64,000 bases of DNA from Alteribacter lacisalsi (lineage in GTDB: Bacteria > Bacillota > Bacilli > Bacillales > Salisediminibacteriaceae). Shown piece by piece: positions 1 to 8,893 of this stretch. The stretch lies in assembly GCF_003226345.1 (NCBI RefSeq), contig NZ_PDOF01000002.1:662608-726607 (forward strand), given 5' to 3'. The notes under the pieces were generated by a model, which worked only from the letters and a program-made list of their open reading frames with translations, was not told the DNA's origin and did no database searches. The number at the start of each line of letters is the position of its first letter. The first letter of the stretch is position 1. The position numbers and the translations under genes were made by a program.

Positions 1-476
1 CTGTAATGGAAACGAGTCTGGCTGAGTTTCAGGAAGCTCTCGATCTGAACTTCATGTCAGCCGTTCACTTCAGCCAGCTGGCAGCCGGGCGGATGAAAGA
101 GTCAGGCGGCGGTGCGATCGTAAACATCAGCTCGATTTTCGGCCGGGAATCCGGCGGTAAACCAACCTATAACAGCGCCAAGTCTGCCATGATCAGCTTC
201 ACGAAAGCGTTCGCCGATGAAATGATTAAAGACGGCATCCGTGTAAACGGCGTTGCACCGGGAGCCATTTTGCATCCGACCGGAAACTGGCAGAAAAAGC
301 TCGATGCGGATCCGGAAAAAATCGAAGCTTACGTGGAAGCGGAAATTCCAGCCGGCCGCTTCGGCACGGTGGAGGAAGTGGCCGACGTGGCCGTATTCCT
401 TGCATCCGAGCGCGCCCGCTGGGTGAGCGGTGCCACCCTGAATGTGGACGGCGGCCAGTCACGGATGAACTTTTAG
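1..476 (+). CDS. Short-chain dehydrogenase/reductase, 5' end outside window
   Basis: This is the C-terminal two thirds of a classical SDR oxidoreductase; the frame is open to the window edge, so the N-terminal Rossmann glycine motif lies outside. Counting from the internal Met at base 6, the Ser pair at residues 42-43 and the Tyr55-x-x-x-Lys59 catalytic motif (YNSAK) are present. They are followed by the usual RVNGVAPGAI segment after strand 6 and a C-terminal SGATLNVDGG strand. SDRs of this type reduce or oxidise carbonyl/alcohol groups with NAD(P)H in the cytosol. The substrate cannot be told from what is visible. A tandem repeat region follows the stop codon. Confidence 0.9.
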   Translation, partial: VMETSLAEFQEALDLNFMSAVHFSQLAAGRMKESGGGAIVNISSIFGRESGGKPTYNSAKSAMISFTKAFADEMIKDGIRVNGVAPGAILHPTGNWQKKLDADPEKIEAYVEAEIPAGRFGTVEEVADVAVFLASERARWVSGATLNVDGGQSRMNF

Positions 477-499
477 GCCTGGCGCCGGGGATAGCGGCT

Positions 500-637
500 G
501 TTTATAAGCGGAAACCTAGATTTATAAGCAAAAATTTCAATATATGAGCTTAAAATCTGATTTATAAGCAAAAATCCGGATTTATCTATAAAAAATTCGA
601 TATATCAATAAATAATCCAATATATCAATAAATCCAC
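500..637. repeat. Intergenic array of 20-bp imperfect tandem repeats (7 units)
   Basis: Seven consecutive units start at 500, 520, 540, 560, 580, 600 and 620, all exactly 20 bp. The best-conserved form is ATTTATAAGCAAAAATnnnn; later units drift to ATATATCAATAAATnnTCCA. The array is AT-rich and lies between a coding end and a hairpin. No open frame or known motif explains it. Similar 20-21 bp arrays with unrelated sequences occur at 11976, 17663, 17777 and 57965. Confidence 0.85.
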
Positions 638-640
638 AAG

Positions 641-676
641 AAAGGTGCCTCCGCCCCCACGGCAGAAGCACCTTTT
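641..676 (-). terminator. Hairpin downstream of DUF1540 gene
   Basis: Inverted repeat AAAGGTGC (641-648) / GCACCTTT (668-675) lies just beyond the stop of the minus-strand DUF1540 gene. The flanking T-run is short on either strand, so terminator strength is uncertain. Confidence 0.55.
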
Positions 677-695
677 GCAAGTAAAGACCAGGAAA

Positions 696-854
696 TTAAA
701 GTCCTGCAGGTTCGAACGTTCTGCAGTCTGTTTCCTCCTGGGAGGAGGCGTTCTTCCCTTTATGGCTCACCACAAAGATTTCAGACGCTCCGCATTTTTT
801 GCCTTCCTCGTTATGAACGCAGTTAAAAACTTCACAAAGGACATCCTGTGCCAT
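696..854 (-). CDS. DUF1540 family small cysteine-rich protein
   Basis: A 52-residue protein is encoded on the minus strand from an ATG at 854-852, preceded by a strong GGGAGGTGA ribosome binding site. The pattern is typical of DUF1540: Cys7, then NC (Asn11-Cys12), Cys21, and a closing T-x-C-x-TF motif (Thr42, Cys44, Thr46-Phe47). The conserved cysteines suggest a small metal-binding or disulfide-stabilised fold, but the function of DUF1540 is not known. Plus-strand reading across this interval gives only a compositional artefact. The hairpin at 641-676 lies directly downstream. Confidence 0.85.
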   Translation of the reverse strand: MAQDVLCEVFNCVHNEEGKKCGASEIFVVSHKGKNASSQEETDCRTFEPAGL

Positions 855-1033
855 CACGCTTCACCTCCCATAAAGTTAGGTTTCACTGCAAAAAGGGAAA
901 CATACCGGGGAATGCCTGCCAGCAGCACCACTGCATCGCCGAAAAACGTTTTTAATTTCCACACATTTCAATTTATTCGGAACTCGAAATATGATAGGAT
1001 AAATAAAAATGCTTCATGAGAGGAGCGAGTAAA

Positions 1034-2650
1034 ATGGTTTCATTTGACAGTCAGCACTACCCGTATTCATCTCAGAGAATGGTTACATACGCAAAAAAAG
1101 GGATGGTGGCCACTTCCCAGCCCCTCGCCTCGCAGGCAGGGCTTGATATTCTGAAAAAGGGCGGCAATGCGATTGACGCAGCCATAGCAACAGCGGCATG
1201 CCTTACTGTTGTCGAACCCACCTCCAACGGGATCGGCGGAGATGCATTTGCCCTCGTCTGGACAAAGGGCGAGCTCCACGGCCTGAACGCAAGCGGCCCT
1301 GCACCGAATGCCCTTTCCATCGACGCTGTAAAAGAAAAAGGATACAAGGAAATGCCGACGTTCGGCCTTACGCCGGTGACCGTACCTGGTGCACCGGCTG
1401 CGTGGGCGGAACTGTCCGATAAATTGGGCAGGCTGCCCCTGAAAGACGTGCTCGCACCGGCTGTTGAGTATGCCCGCGAAGGCTATCCCCTCAGCCCGAC
1501 ACTGGCGTTTTTCTGGAAAAAAGCAGAAGAGGCGTTCCGCGAGAAACTGGATGGAGACGAATTTGCCCACTGGTTTACGACATTCGCTCCTGACGGCCGT
1601 GCGCCGGAAGCAGGCGAAATGTGGAAGTCGGAAGAGCACGCCCGCACTCTTGAGCTGATCGGAGAAACGAACGCTGAAGCCTTCTACAAAGGCGAAATTG
1701 CAGATCGAATCGACAGCTTTTCAAAAGAACACGGCGGTTTTATCCGGAAAGAAGATCTGGCTTCCTATAAGCCGGAGTGGGTCAAACCGATTTCAGTAAA
1801 TTACAAAGGGTACGATGTGTGGGAAATCCCGCCGAACGGCCAGGGCATTGTCGCTCTAATGGCGCTGAACATGCTGAAGGACGATGATTTCTCAGCCGGA
1901 CGGGATGACGTAGACACGCTTCACCGTCAGATTGAAGCGATGAAACTGGCATTTGCCGATGGGCACCGCTATGTAACCGAAGAATCAGAGATGAGCGTCA
2001 CAAGTGACGATCTCCTTTCACCGGAGTATGGCCGGGAGCGCAGAAAGCTGATCGGTGAGCATGCCATGCACCCTTCAGCAGGCGAGCCTCCTAAAGGCGG
2101 CACTGTCTACCTTGCAACTGCAGATGACGAAGGCAACATGGTTTCCTTTATCCAGAGCAACTATATGGGCTTCGGATCAGGTGTGGTTGTACCTGACACA
2201 GGGATTGCCCTGCAGAACCGGGGCCATAACTTCAGTCTGGATCAGGAGCATGACAATGCGCTGAAGCCGGGTAAGCGTACGTTCCATACGATTATTCCGG
2301 GCTTTTTGACAAAAGGCAATGAAGCGGTTGGCCCGTTCGGCGTTATGGGCGGGTTCATGCAGCCTCAGGGGCATATGCAGGTGGTGATGAGCACGGTCGA
2401 CTTCGGACTGAACCCGCAGGCGGCACTCGATGCCCCGCGCTGGCAGTGGATGAAAGACAGAACAGTCATGTTTGAGCAAAGCTTCGGCGCGCCGGTTGCC
2501 CAGCAGCTCACAAGAAAGGGACACGACATTCAGGTGGCTCACATGGGCGGCGGCTTCGGACGGGGGCAGATTATCTGGCGCAACCCGGAAACAGGCGTCC
2601 TTGCCGGAGGAACCGAGTCACGGACGGACGGCAGCATCTCTGCCTACTAG
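1034..2650 (+). CDS. Gamma-glutamyltransferase family protein (YwrD-like)
   Basis: A 538-residue Ntn-hydrolase of the gamma-glutamyltranspeptidase family. The ATG at 1034 is chosen because AGGAGCGAG sits 8 nt upstream; an upstream in-frame ATG at 1016 lacks a site. The N-terminal GGNAIDAAIA segment is typical of the large subunit. Autocleavage would occur before Thr357 (in GGTVYLATAD), which becomes the nucleophile of the small subunit; the late GGFMQPQGHMQV segment is the family's substrate-binding region. There is no clear signal peptide, so a cytosolic YwrD-like protein is more likely than secreted Ggt. It is followed closely by a chromate-transporter pair, as ywrA/ywrB lie near ywrD in B. 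subtilis. Confidence 0.9.
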   Translation: MVSFDSQHYPYSSQRMVTYAKKGMVATSQPLASQAGLDILKKGGNAIDAAIATAACLTVVEPTSNGIGGDAFALVWTKGELHGLNASGPAPNALSIDAVKEKGYKEMPTFGLTPVTVPGAPAAWAELSDKLGRLPLKDVLAPAVEYAREGYPLSPTLAFFWKKAEEAFREKLDGDEFAHWFTTFAPDGRAPEAGEMWKSEEHARTLELIGETNAEAFYKGEIADRIDSFSKEHGGFIRKEDLASYKPEWVKPISVNYKGYDVWEIPPNGQGIVALMALNMLKDDDFSAGRDDVDTLHRQIEAMKLAFADGHRYVTEESEMSVTSDDLLSPEYGRERRKLIGEHAMHPSAGEPPKGGTVYLATADDEGNMVSFIQSNYMGFGSGVVVPDTGIALQNRGHNFSLDQEHDNALKPGKRTFHTIIPGFLTKGNEAVGPFGVMGGFMQPQGHMQVVMSTVDFGLNPQAALDAPRWQWMKDRTVMFEQSFGAPVAQQLTRKGHDIQVAHMGGGFGRGQIIWRNPETGVLAGGTESRTDGSISAY

Positions 2651-2675
2651 ACGAACGTAGAGAGAGGGAAACAGG

Positions 2676-3221
2676 TTGACACAGCGACAAATATTTATGG
2701 CTTTTTTCAGAATTGGAATGCTCGGCTACGGCGGAGGCCCGGCCTCAATTCCGCTCATTCATAAAGAAGCAGTGGATAAATACAAATGGATGAAAGACGA
2801 GGAGTTTTCGGACATCCTGGCAATGGGAAACACGCTGCCAGGTCCTATCGCAACAAAAATGGCCGGCTATATCGGCTACCGGGTTGCCGGCATCACAGGC
2901 ATGCTCAATGCGATCGCGGCTTCGGTCGTGCCGACAGTCGTGCTCATGATCGTCCTGCTCGTCTCGCTTGCATCCTTTCGGGAATACGCCTGGGTACAGG
3001 GTATGACAAACGGTGTATTGCCCGTAGTCGGTGTGATGCTCGCCGTGCTCACGTGGCAGTTTTTCACGAAATCAAAGGAAGGTCTCGGCTTTGGCTGGAG
3101 CATCATGCTTGTGATTGTGAGTGCGCTTCTGATCACTGCTATCGGTCTGCATCCGGCGTTTGTAATCGCCGGCCTGCTTGTCTTTGTGTTCCTGAAACGG
3201 ACGAAGGGAGGCGGTGACTGA
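2676..3221 (+). CDS. Chromate transporter CHR family, first half (YwrB/YwrA type)
   Basis: A 181-residue integral membrane protein of the short-chain CHR (chromate ion transporter) type. The family signature is near the N-terminus: FFRIGMLGYGGGPASIPLI, then LGNTLPGP-like LAMGNTLPGPIATKMAGYIGY. About five hydrophobic segments follow. Translation starts at a TTG (2676) after AGAGAGGGAAACAGG. The gene overlaps the next half-size CHR gene by one base (tgATG), so the two are translationally coupled and probably form a heterodimer in the cytoplasmic membrane. Known CHR proteins export chromate or related oxyanions; the real substrate here is not shown. Confidence 0.9.
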   Translation: MTQRQIFMAFFRIGMLGYGGGPASIPLIHKEAVDKYKWMKDEEFSDILAMGNTLPGPIATKMAGYIGYRVAGITGMLNAIAASVVPTVVLMIVLLVSLASFREYAWVQGMTNGVLPVVGVMLAVLTWQFFTKSKEGLGFGWSIMLVIVSALLITAIGLHPAFVIAGLLVFVFLKRTKGGGD

Positions 3222-3754
3222 TGACGTATTGGGAGATTTTTCTTGCGTTTTTTATCCCGGGTATCGTCGGCTACGGCGGGGGTCCGGCTACCATTCCTCT
3301 GATTGAATATGAAGTGGTGCATCGCTACAACTGGATGACAGTTGAGGAGTTCGGGGAAGTGCTTGCCCTCGGCAACGCCCTGCCCGGACCGATCGCCACG
3401 AAAATGGCCGGCTACATCGGTTATGTGGAAGGGGGCATCCTCGGGGCAGCAGTCGGGCTGTTTGCGACAATCGCTCCATCACTGATCTTAATGATCGCGC
3501 TTCTGGGCATTCTTTATAAATTTAAGGACTCTCCGAAAGTGAAACTGCTCAGCATGATCGTCCGTCCGACAATCGCAGTGCTGCTCGGCATCATGGCGTT
3601 CCGCTTTTTTGAAACCTCCTACTTTGACAACGGGATCGTCCAGACGGTGATCCTTGTCGGAGTGAGCTTTCTGCTTCTCGAAAAGTGGAAGGTGCATCCG
3701 GCGTTTGTGATTCTCGGCTCGCTTATCTACGGAGCGGTTTTTCTGGCGCCGTAG
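3221..3754 (+). CDS. Chromate transporter CHR family, second half
   Basis: A 177-residue paralogue of the preceding protein carrying the same signature (FFIPGIVGYGGGPATIPLI, then LALGNALPGPIATKMAGYIGY) and similar membrane helices. Pairs of short CHR proteins encoded side by side are a known arrangement, the two halves adopting opposite membrane topologies and working together. The start ATG shares its A with the upstream stop codon. The gene probably ends an operon with the gamma-glutamyltransferase gene 25 bp upstream of the pair. Confidence 0.9.
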   Translation: MTYWEIFLAFFIPGIVGYGGGPATIPLIEYEVVHRYNWMTVEEFGEVLALGNALPGPIATKMAGYIGYVEGGILGAAVGLFATIAPSLILMIALLGILYKFKDSPKVKLLSMIVRPTIAVLLGIMAFRFFETSYFDNGIVQTVILVGVSFLLLEKWKVHPAFVILGSLIYGAVFLAP

Positions 3755-3858
3755 CGTTGTCGTACCTTTGCAAAAGCGTAAGCCCTATTGAAAAAAGCTT
3801 CCTATTTTCCTCTGTATGGTAAAATGGAATAAAGAGGTAATAAGGGGGCGGAGGCAGG

Positions 3859-4083
3859 ATGGAAGTTGCGGCACTGGCAAGTCTTTATTCCATAGCCATT
3901 ATTGTAATCATGGTGGTTTCAATTATTAAAGTATTCGGCATTGCAAAAAGCAGAGGAGACATCACCAGGAAAAAGTTCGTATTTTTGGTCACTGCCTTAG
4001 CGGCAGTAGGGGGAATCGTTGTTTTTCTTCTGCCGGATGGGTACGCATTATTATTTGATAAATACCTATCTGATTTCGAGTAG
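3859..4083 (+). CDS. Small two-helix membrane protein, unknown function
   Basis: A 74-residue protein with a very good ribosome binding site (AAGGGGGCGGAGG) ahead of ATG at 3859. Two hydrophobic stretches (about residues 5-27 and 40-59) are separated by a basic loop (KSRGDITRKK), giving a hairpin-like membrane protein; the tail is acidic. No family is recognised. It stands alone after the chromate transporter genes and ends at a bidirectional terminator. Confidence 0.7.
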   Translation: MEVAALASLYSIAIIVIMVVSIIKVFGIAKSRGDITRKKFVFLVTALAAVGGIVVFLLPDGYALLFDKYLSDFE

Positions 4084-4092
4084 AATAAAAAA

Positions 4093-4141
4093 AACCGGAC
4101 GGCAGTTTCAGCATTTGAACTGCCGTCCGGTTCATTTTTTT
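4093..4141. terminator. Strong bidirectional terminator
   Basis: A perfect 15-bp stem, AACCGGACGGCAGTT (4093-4107) / AACTGCCGTCCGGTT (4118-4132), has a T-run on the plus side and an A-run (T-run on the minus strand) on the other. It serves the small membrane protein gene and the convergent quinone reductase gene. Confidence 0.92.
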
Positions 4142-4183
4142 CTCCCGATGCGGGTGATGCTTTTTTCAGGGCCTTGCCTTCCT

Positions 4184-5146
4184 TTAAGGAACCAGTACGA
4201 GATTCCCGTTAAACTTTTTTGCTTCCAGATCCGCGTGGGCCTGGGTCGCTTCGTCGAACGGGTACGTTTGTGCCAGGTACGGGGTGATGGTCTTATCGTT
4301 GAGCATCATGCTGATCGCTTCCCCTGCCGCTCGCAGCTCTTCAGGCGGCGCTGTAAACAGAAGGACGCCCATAAGCGACGCATGTTTCTGGTTCAGTTTA
4401 CGCCAAGGCAGCTGCGGTGCGTTGTTTTCAGGTGATCCGATTGTCACGATCCGCCCGCCGGTTTTGATCATCTCCAGATCGTTTTCCATGTTTTCACTCA
4501 GAGACATGTCAAGAATCACATCAACACCTATATCGCCGGTGACATCAACGACTTTTTCAACGATATTTTCCTCACGGTAAAGGATCACATGATCAGCACC
4601 TGCCTGCTTGCACAGCTCCTTTTTCTCCTTCGATCCGGCAGTGGCGATCACCGTCGCTCCTGCCAGGCGGGCGAGCTGAATCGCCGCATTCCCGACTGCG
4701 CCTGCACCGCCGTAAATGAGAACCGTCTCGTCTTTTTGCAGATTGGCGCGGTAGTGAAGACTCAGGTGGGCAGTCATAAATGCCATAGCCACGGCTGCAC
4801 CTTCTGCTTCGGTTACATGTTCGGGAATTAGAAACAGTTTTTCGGAAGGTACAGCCACGAATTCCGCTGCCGTGCCGGGAACATTGGTCGCCCACACACG
4901 GTCACCGACTTTCATATTTGTTACTTTGCTTCCGACATCCACAACGGACCCGCCGAGGTCAAAGTGAGGAACAGCCGGGAAATCAGCAACCGGACGGATC
5001 CCTTTCCGGAAATATGTATCCACCGGATTGATCCCGCTTGCGCCGACCCGGACCAGTACCTCATTTTCGCTGACTTCAGGCTTATCCGTTTCCATTACGT
5101 GAAGAACGTCAGGACCGCCGTAACGGTCAAATGCTACTGCTTTCAT
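4184..5146 (-). CDS. NADPH:quinone reductase-like medium-chain dehydrogenase
   Basis: A 320-residue zinc-free MDR protein. The N-terminal GroES-like domain has MKAVAFDRYGGPDVL and the SGINPVDTYFRKG segment. The C-terminal Rossmann domain has the GGAGAVGNAAIQLARLAGA nucleotide motif and ends with the family's HADLEAKKFNGNLVL tail. Structural and catalytic zinc cysteines of true alcohol dehydrogenases are absent, so quinone or enone reduction with NADPH is the expected activity. The ATG at 5146 follows GGGAGAG with 7 nt spacing; the in-frame ATG seven codons upstream has no binding site. It is transcribed alone. Confidence 0.9.
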   Translation of the reverse strand: MKAVAFDRYGGPDVLHVMETDKPEVSENEVLVRVGASGINPVDTYFRKGIRPVADFPAVPHFDLGGSVVDVGSKVTNMKVGDRVWATNVPGTAAEFVAVPSEKLFLIPEHVTEAEGAAVAMAFMTAHLSLHYRANLQKDETVLIYGGAGAVGNAAIQLARLAGATVIATAGSKEKKELCKQAGADHVILYREENIVEKVVDVTGDIGVDVILDMSLSENMENDLEMIKTGGRIVTIGSPENNAPQLPWRKLNQKHASLMGVLLFTAPPEELRAAGEAISMMLNDKTITPYLAQTYPFDEATQAHADLEAKKFNGNLVLVP

Positions 5147-5261
5147 CGTCACACTCTCCCTTTTCATGCGTTATATAGTGAGTTTACCAGAGCTGTACAG
5201 AAGTGTCCCGGCTCAGCCTTCTGCTTCCTGTATCTATTGCCTGTTCCCGTTTCATCCATGG

Positions 5262-5290
5262 AAAAAACCAGGACAAAAGCGCTGTCCTGG
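5262..5290 (-). terminator. Terminator of the yfhS-like gene
   Basis: CCAGGAC (5268-5274) / GTCCTGG (5284-5290) forms a hairpin followed, on the minus strand, by TTTTTT. It lies 36 bp beyond the stop of the minus-strand gene. Confidence 0.85.
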
Positions 5291-5325
5291 CTCGCTGAAA
5301 TAGGGAATATTTTAAAGGTCCTTCC

Positions 5326-5547
5326 TCAGTCGTAGTGCACACGGCTGCCGCTCGTCCAGTCTGCTTCCTGGTGCATTCCGCCGCGATTCATTATTTCCTT
5401 TACAATTTCCCGGTGAATTGTAAGCCCCTCGGAATTCAGGTAAGGAGCAATCTGCTGAAGATTATGGTGAAAATAAGCGAGCTCCTGATCGCTCCAGTCC
5501 TGTTTGCCCATCATGGACAGCTCTGTCATATCTCGCCCTACATACAT
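5326..5547 (-). CDS. YfhS-like small conserved protein
   Basis: A 73-residue soluble, charged protein beginning MYVGRDMTELSMM. The start at 5547 is preferred because AAGGGG ends nine bases upstream; the ATG three codons earlier would abut the binding site. No catalytic motif is visible. Its place immediately upstream of and divergent from fabL matches yfhS in the B. subtilis yfhQ-yfhS-fabL-sspE region, which is the main reason for the name. Function unknown. Confidence 0.65.
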   Translation of the reverse strand: MYVGRDMTELSMMGKQDWSDQELAYFHHNLQQIAPYLNSEGLTIHREIVKEIMNRGGMHQEADWTSGSRVHYD

Positions 5548-5611
5548 GCGCTTCATCCCCTTTTTGTGCCGGTTAAGACAGACTCCAATCGTCCTGTTTT
5601 AGTGTTTGTAG

Positions 5612-6442
<831 letters not shown>

Positions 6443-6587
6443 CAGGCACCTTCCGGGCGGGTATTATGGTCGTTTACCGGGAAAAGATACAGCCCATTTC
6501 AGTCCATAAAATATATTATTATCCGCCCATTTTTTTCGGATAAAACTCACCCCACAGGACAAGATAATGTTTGTGGAGGTGATACTC

Positions 6588-6806
6588 ATGCGTAAGCAAA
6601 ACCAGCAACAGCAGCAGGCTCAACGTCAAGCTGCTCAAACAAACGCTCAAAAAGTTCAGCAGCAAAACGCTCAGAACCAGCACAACCAGGAGTTCGCGAG
6701 CGAAACAGATGCTCAGCAAGTAAAACAGCAGAATCAGCAATCTGCTCAGCGTAAAGGTCAAGCATCTGCTCAGCAACAGCAACAGCAAGGACGTCAGCAG
6801 CAGTAA
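6588..6806 (+). CDS. sspE: Gamma-type small acid-soluble spore protein
   Basis: A 72-residue, extremely Gln/Ala/Asn-rich, low-complexity protein. Two related blocks each contain an EFASE-like germination protease site; EFASETDAQQVKQQNQQ is the clear one. Gamma-type SASP are stored in the spore core as an amino-acid reserve and are degraded on germination; unlike alpha/beta types they do not bind DNA. The ATG at 6588 follows GGAGGTGATACTC. The gene lies directly after fabL as in B. subtilis and is expected to be under forespore sigma-G control, though I could not identify a convincing promoter. Two terminators follow. Confidence 0.95.
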   Translation: MRKQNQQQQQAQRQAAQTNAQKVQQQNAQNQHNQEFASETDAQQVKQQNQQSAQRKGQASAQQQQQQGRQQQ

Positions 6807-6825
6807 CCTGTTTCTGACCAGTCCG

Positions 6826-6862
6826 ACGCGCATTGTCCCAAGTGGGCAGTGCGTGTTTTTTA
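6826..6862 (+). terminator. sspE terminator
   Basis: Imperfect stem ACGCGCATTGTCCC (6826-6839) / GGGCAGTGCGT (6844-6854), followed by TTTTTT, 20 bp after the sspE stop. Confidence 0.85.
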
Positions 6863-6892
6863 TTTTCGGGCAGATGTGGCTGTCGGATGAAG

Positions 6893-6933
6893 AAAAACCG
6901 TTGAAAAATGGCGGGCATTTTTCAACGGTTTTT
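6893..6933. terminator. Bidirectional terminator between sspE and collagen-like gene
   Basis: A perfect 18-bp stem AAAAACCGTTGAAAAATG (6893-6910) / CATTTTTCAACGGTTTTT (6916-6933) gives T-runs on both strands. It mainly serves the minus-strand collagen-like gene. Confidence 0.9.
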
Positions 6934-6968
6934 AGTTCTTAACCCCTCACTATTCTAAGTGAGTCCTG

Positions 6969-7505
6969 CTAAGCCAGTCGCGTGATCACAAGGTGAGCAG
7001 ATACAGACCTTGCGCCTCCTGCCACCGGCGTTATTGTTAAGGCAGTCGGGTTCCCGGTAGGGTTCTGCACAGTCAGAATCGAATTTTCGGTTACTGTCTG
7101 GACAATTGCCAATCCTACAATCTGACTCGTACCTGTTGCACGCCCCACTACTGTATACGCTAAATCATTACCATCTAATGTAAGAATCAGCTGCCCTGCT
7201 TCGGTAACACTTACCTGAAAGAAGACCTGATAAGCGCCGATTGCTTCCAGATTAAATGTATCAGCGCCAGTCCGGGTAATCCCACCGGCTGCCCCCGAAG
7301 GTCCGTCCTGTGGAAAATCGACGTTTTCTCCAGCACCAACTGTATCCGCATTATCACCAGGCATCAATGCATAAAAGTCAGCAAAATCCAATACTCCACC
7401 TGCCGGCCCCGTAGGCCCTGTAGCACCGATCTCACCTGCAGGACCAGGCGGTCCCGTTGGACCCTCCGGACCAGGTGGTCCCGGTGGACATATACAATGT
7501 CCCAT
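6969..7505 (-). CDS. Collagen-like spore-surface (exosporium-type) protein
   Basis: A 178-residue protein with a short N-terminal tail (MGHCICPP), a collagen-like Gly-X-Y block of about nine triplets (residues 9-36, GPPGPEGPTGPPGPAG and so on), then a 140-residue C-terminal globular domain. That domain has the GAYQVFFQVSVTEAGQLILTLDGN and HLVITRL segments typical of the TNF/C1q-like domain of BclA-type exosporium proteins. Such proteins trimerise and form filaments on the spore surface. TAAAGGAGG precedes the ATG. The collagen stretch is much shorter than in BclA. The gene is divergent from a spore-coat ATP-grasp gene, which supports a spore role. Confidence 0.85.
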   Translation of the reverse strand: MGHCICPPGPPGPEGPTGPPGPAGEIGATGPTGPAGGVLDFADFYALMPGDNADTVGAGENVDFPQDGPSGAAGGITRTGADTFNLEAIGAYQVFFQVSVTEAGQLILTLDGNDLAYTVVGRATGTSQIVGLAIVQTVTENSILTVQNPTGNPTALTITPVAGGARSVSAHLVITRLA

Positions 7506-7678
7506 GTTAACATCCTCCTTTACCCACTAACATAAAACATCATATTTCATAAAGGTATTTTTAAGCACGGCTCATACCCATATAAAGTAAACAGTCAGCT
7601 GATAAACGGCATCAAAGGTTTCACGAAATCAAGGTGCACAGCATAAATTGCCACAATAAGAACGCCAGGGGAGAAGAG

Positions 7679-8713
7679 ATGAAATTGAAAAAGGCGCCTT
7701 TTGTTGGCATTATGGTTCTGAAAAGAAGATTCAGAAAACACGTGCTGAAGTTTTACCAGCAGTACAATGACCTTGATATTCAGCTTTTCTGTTTCACACC
7801 TTCTGATATTTTATGGAATAAACAGATAATTACGGGCCTGTTTATACACAACGGCAAATGTAGAGAAGAGGAATTTCCTTTTCCGAAGGCAGTATATAAC
7901 AGGTGCTATAACATAAGCGAAGATACATTTTCCCGGGTAACAAAAGCAGTGGGGCCCGTCAGGTGTTTCAACTCGATTAATCACTTTAATAAATGGGATG
8001 TTCATAAGCTGTTAACCGATTCCCCGGTCAGTCCGTATTTACCGGAAACCTTTCTGTTCCGGAGTGACGGAATAGAAGAGGCTCTGTCAAAATTTAAAGT
8101 TCTGTACATTAAGCCGGTTTACGGGTTTAAAGGAAATGAGGTTTATCGATTGGAACTCCGGGACAACGGACAAACGTCGATCTCATTACATCACATGAAT
8201 CCATTTTCAATCTGCAGAAATAAAGCGGATATACAGGATCATGTAAGCGGGCTCGTGAATAACGGAACCTACATTGTTCAGCAGGGAATCGGTTTAAGTA
8301 AGCTTGATTCCCGATTGTTTGATATACGTGTGGTTGTTCAGAAAACGGCTCAAGGTATTTGGGAAGTCTCTACGGCACTTACAAGAATCGCTCATGAAAA
8401 TTATTACAATACTTCCATGTCTGCCTCGATATGTGCGACGACTGACGTTTTAACCCGCTTGTATCCAGAGGAAAAAGTAAAAGCTGTTTTTCATGAGCTG
8501 AATGAAATCAGCATTTGCTCTGCCATGACTGCTGAAGAACGATTCGGTCATCTGGGGGAAGTGAGCGTTGATTTTGTTATTGACGATAGCGATAAGCTCT
8601 GGATACTGGAGATGAATGGCAAACCACAAAAAACGACTGTACCGGATCAGTTTAGGGAGAAGGTAATTAAAAGGCCATTAGAATATGCCCTTTTTCTAAC
8701 CCGGCAAATCTGA
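7679..8713 (+). CDS. YheC/YheD family endospore coat-associated ATP-grasp protein
   Basis: A 344-residue protein of the YheC/YheD family, found in spore formers and localised to the spore coat in B. subtilis. The N-terminal part has the family pattern (AVYNRCYN, then FNSINHFNKWDVHKLL). The ATP-grasp core includes the LYIKPVYGFKGNEVYRL lysine segment and the late metal-binding part SVDFVIDDSDKLWILEMNGKP. Family members probably ligate an amino acid or modify peptides during coat assembly; the substrate is unknown. The ATG at 7679 follows GGGGAGAAG. It is divergent from the collagen-like gene. Confidence 0.87.
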   Translation: MKLKKAPFVGIMVLKRRFRKHVLKFYQQYNDLDIQLFCFTPSDILWNKQIITGLFIHNGKCREEEFPFPKAVYNRCYNISEDTFSRVTKAVGPVRCFNSINHFNKWDVHKLLTDSPVSPYLPETFLFRSDGIEEALSKFKVLYIKPVYGFKGNEVYRLELRDNGQTSISLHHMNPFSICRNKADIQDHVSGLVNNGTYIVQQGIGLSKLDSRLFDIRVVVQKTAQGIWEVSTALTRIAHENYYNTSMSASICATTDVLTRLYPEEKVKAVFHELNEISICSAMTAEERFGHLGEVSVDFVIDDSDKLWILEMNGKPQKTTVPDQFREKVIKRPLEYALFLTRQI

Positions 8714-8893
8714 AATCTTCCCCTGATCTTCAGTCAGGGCGGGACCACTTTAGACTGCTCCCCTGCTGGGCGTCTGCCGCGCCCCCTTCTCTGAACTTTT
8801 GTTTTAAATTGACTGAATCAATAGTATAATAAGAAAAATAACAGATTATAAAGGCTTTGGATGTGATCCCGGACATAAGAGGGAGGGAAGGCT

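Noticed and set aside
645..1019. 124-residue plus-strand frame before the gamma-glutamyltransferase gene
   Set aside because: No ribosome binding site or family resemblance; it runs antisense through the DUF1540 gene and its terminator.
6519..6833. 104-residue Leu-rich minus-strand frame
   Set aside because: Antisense image of the Gln-codon repeats of sspE; composition artefact.
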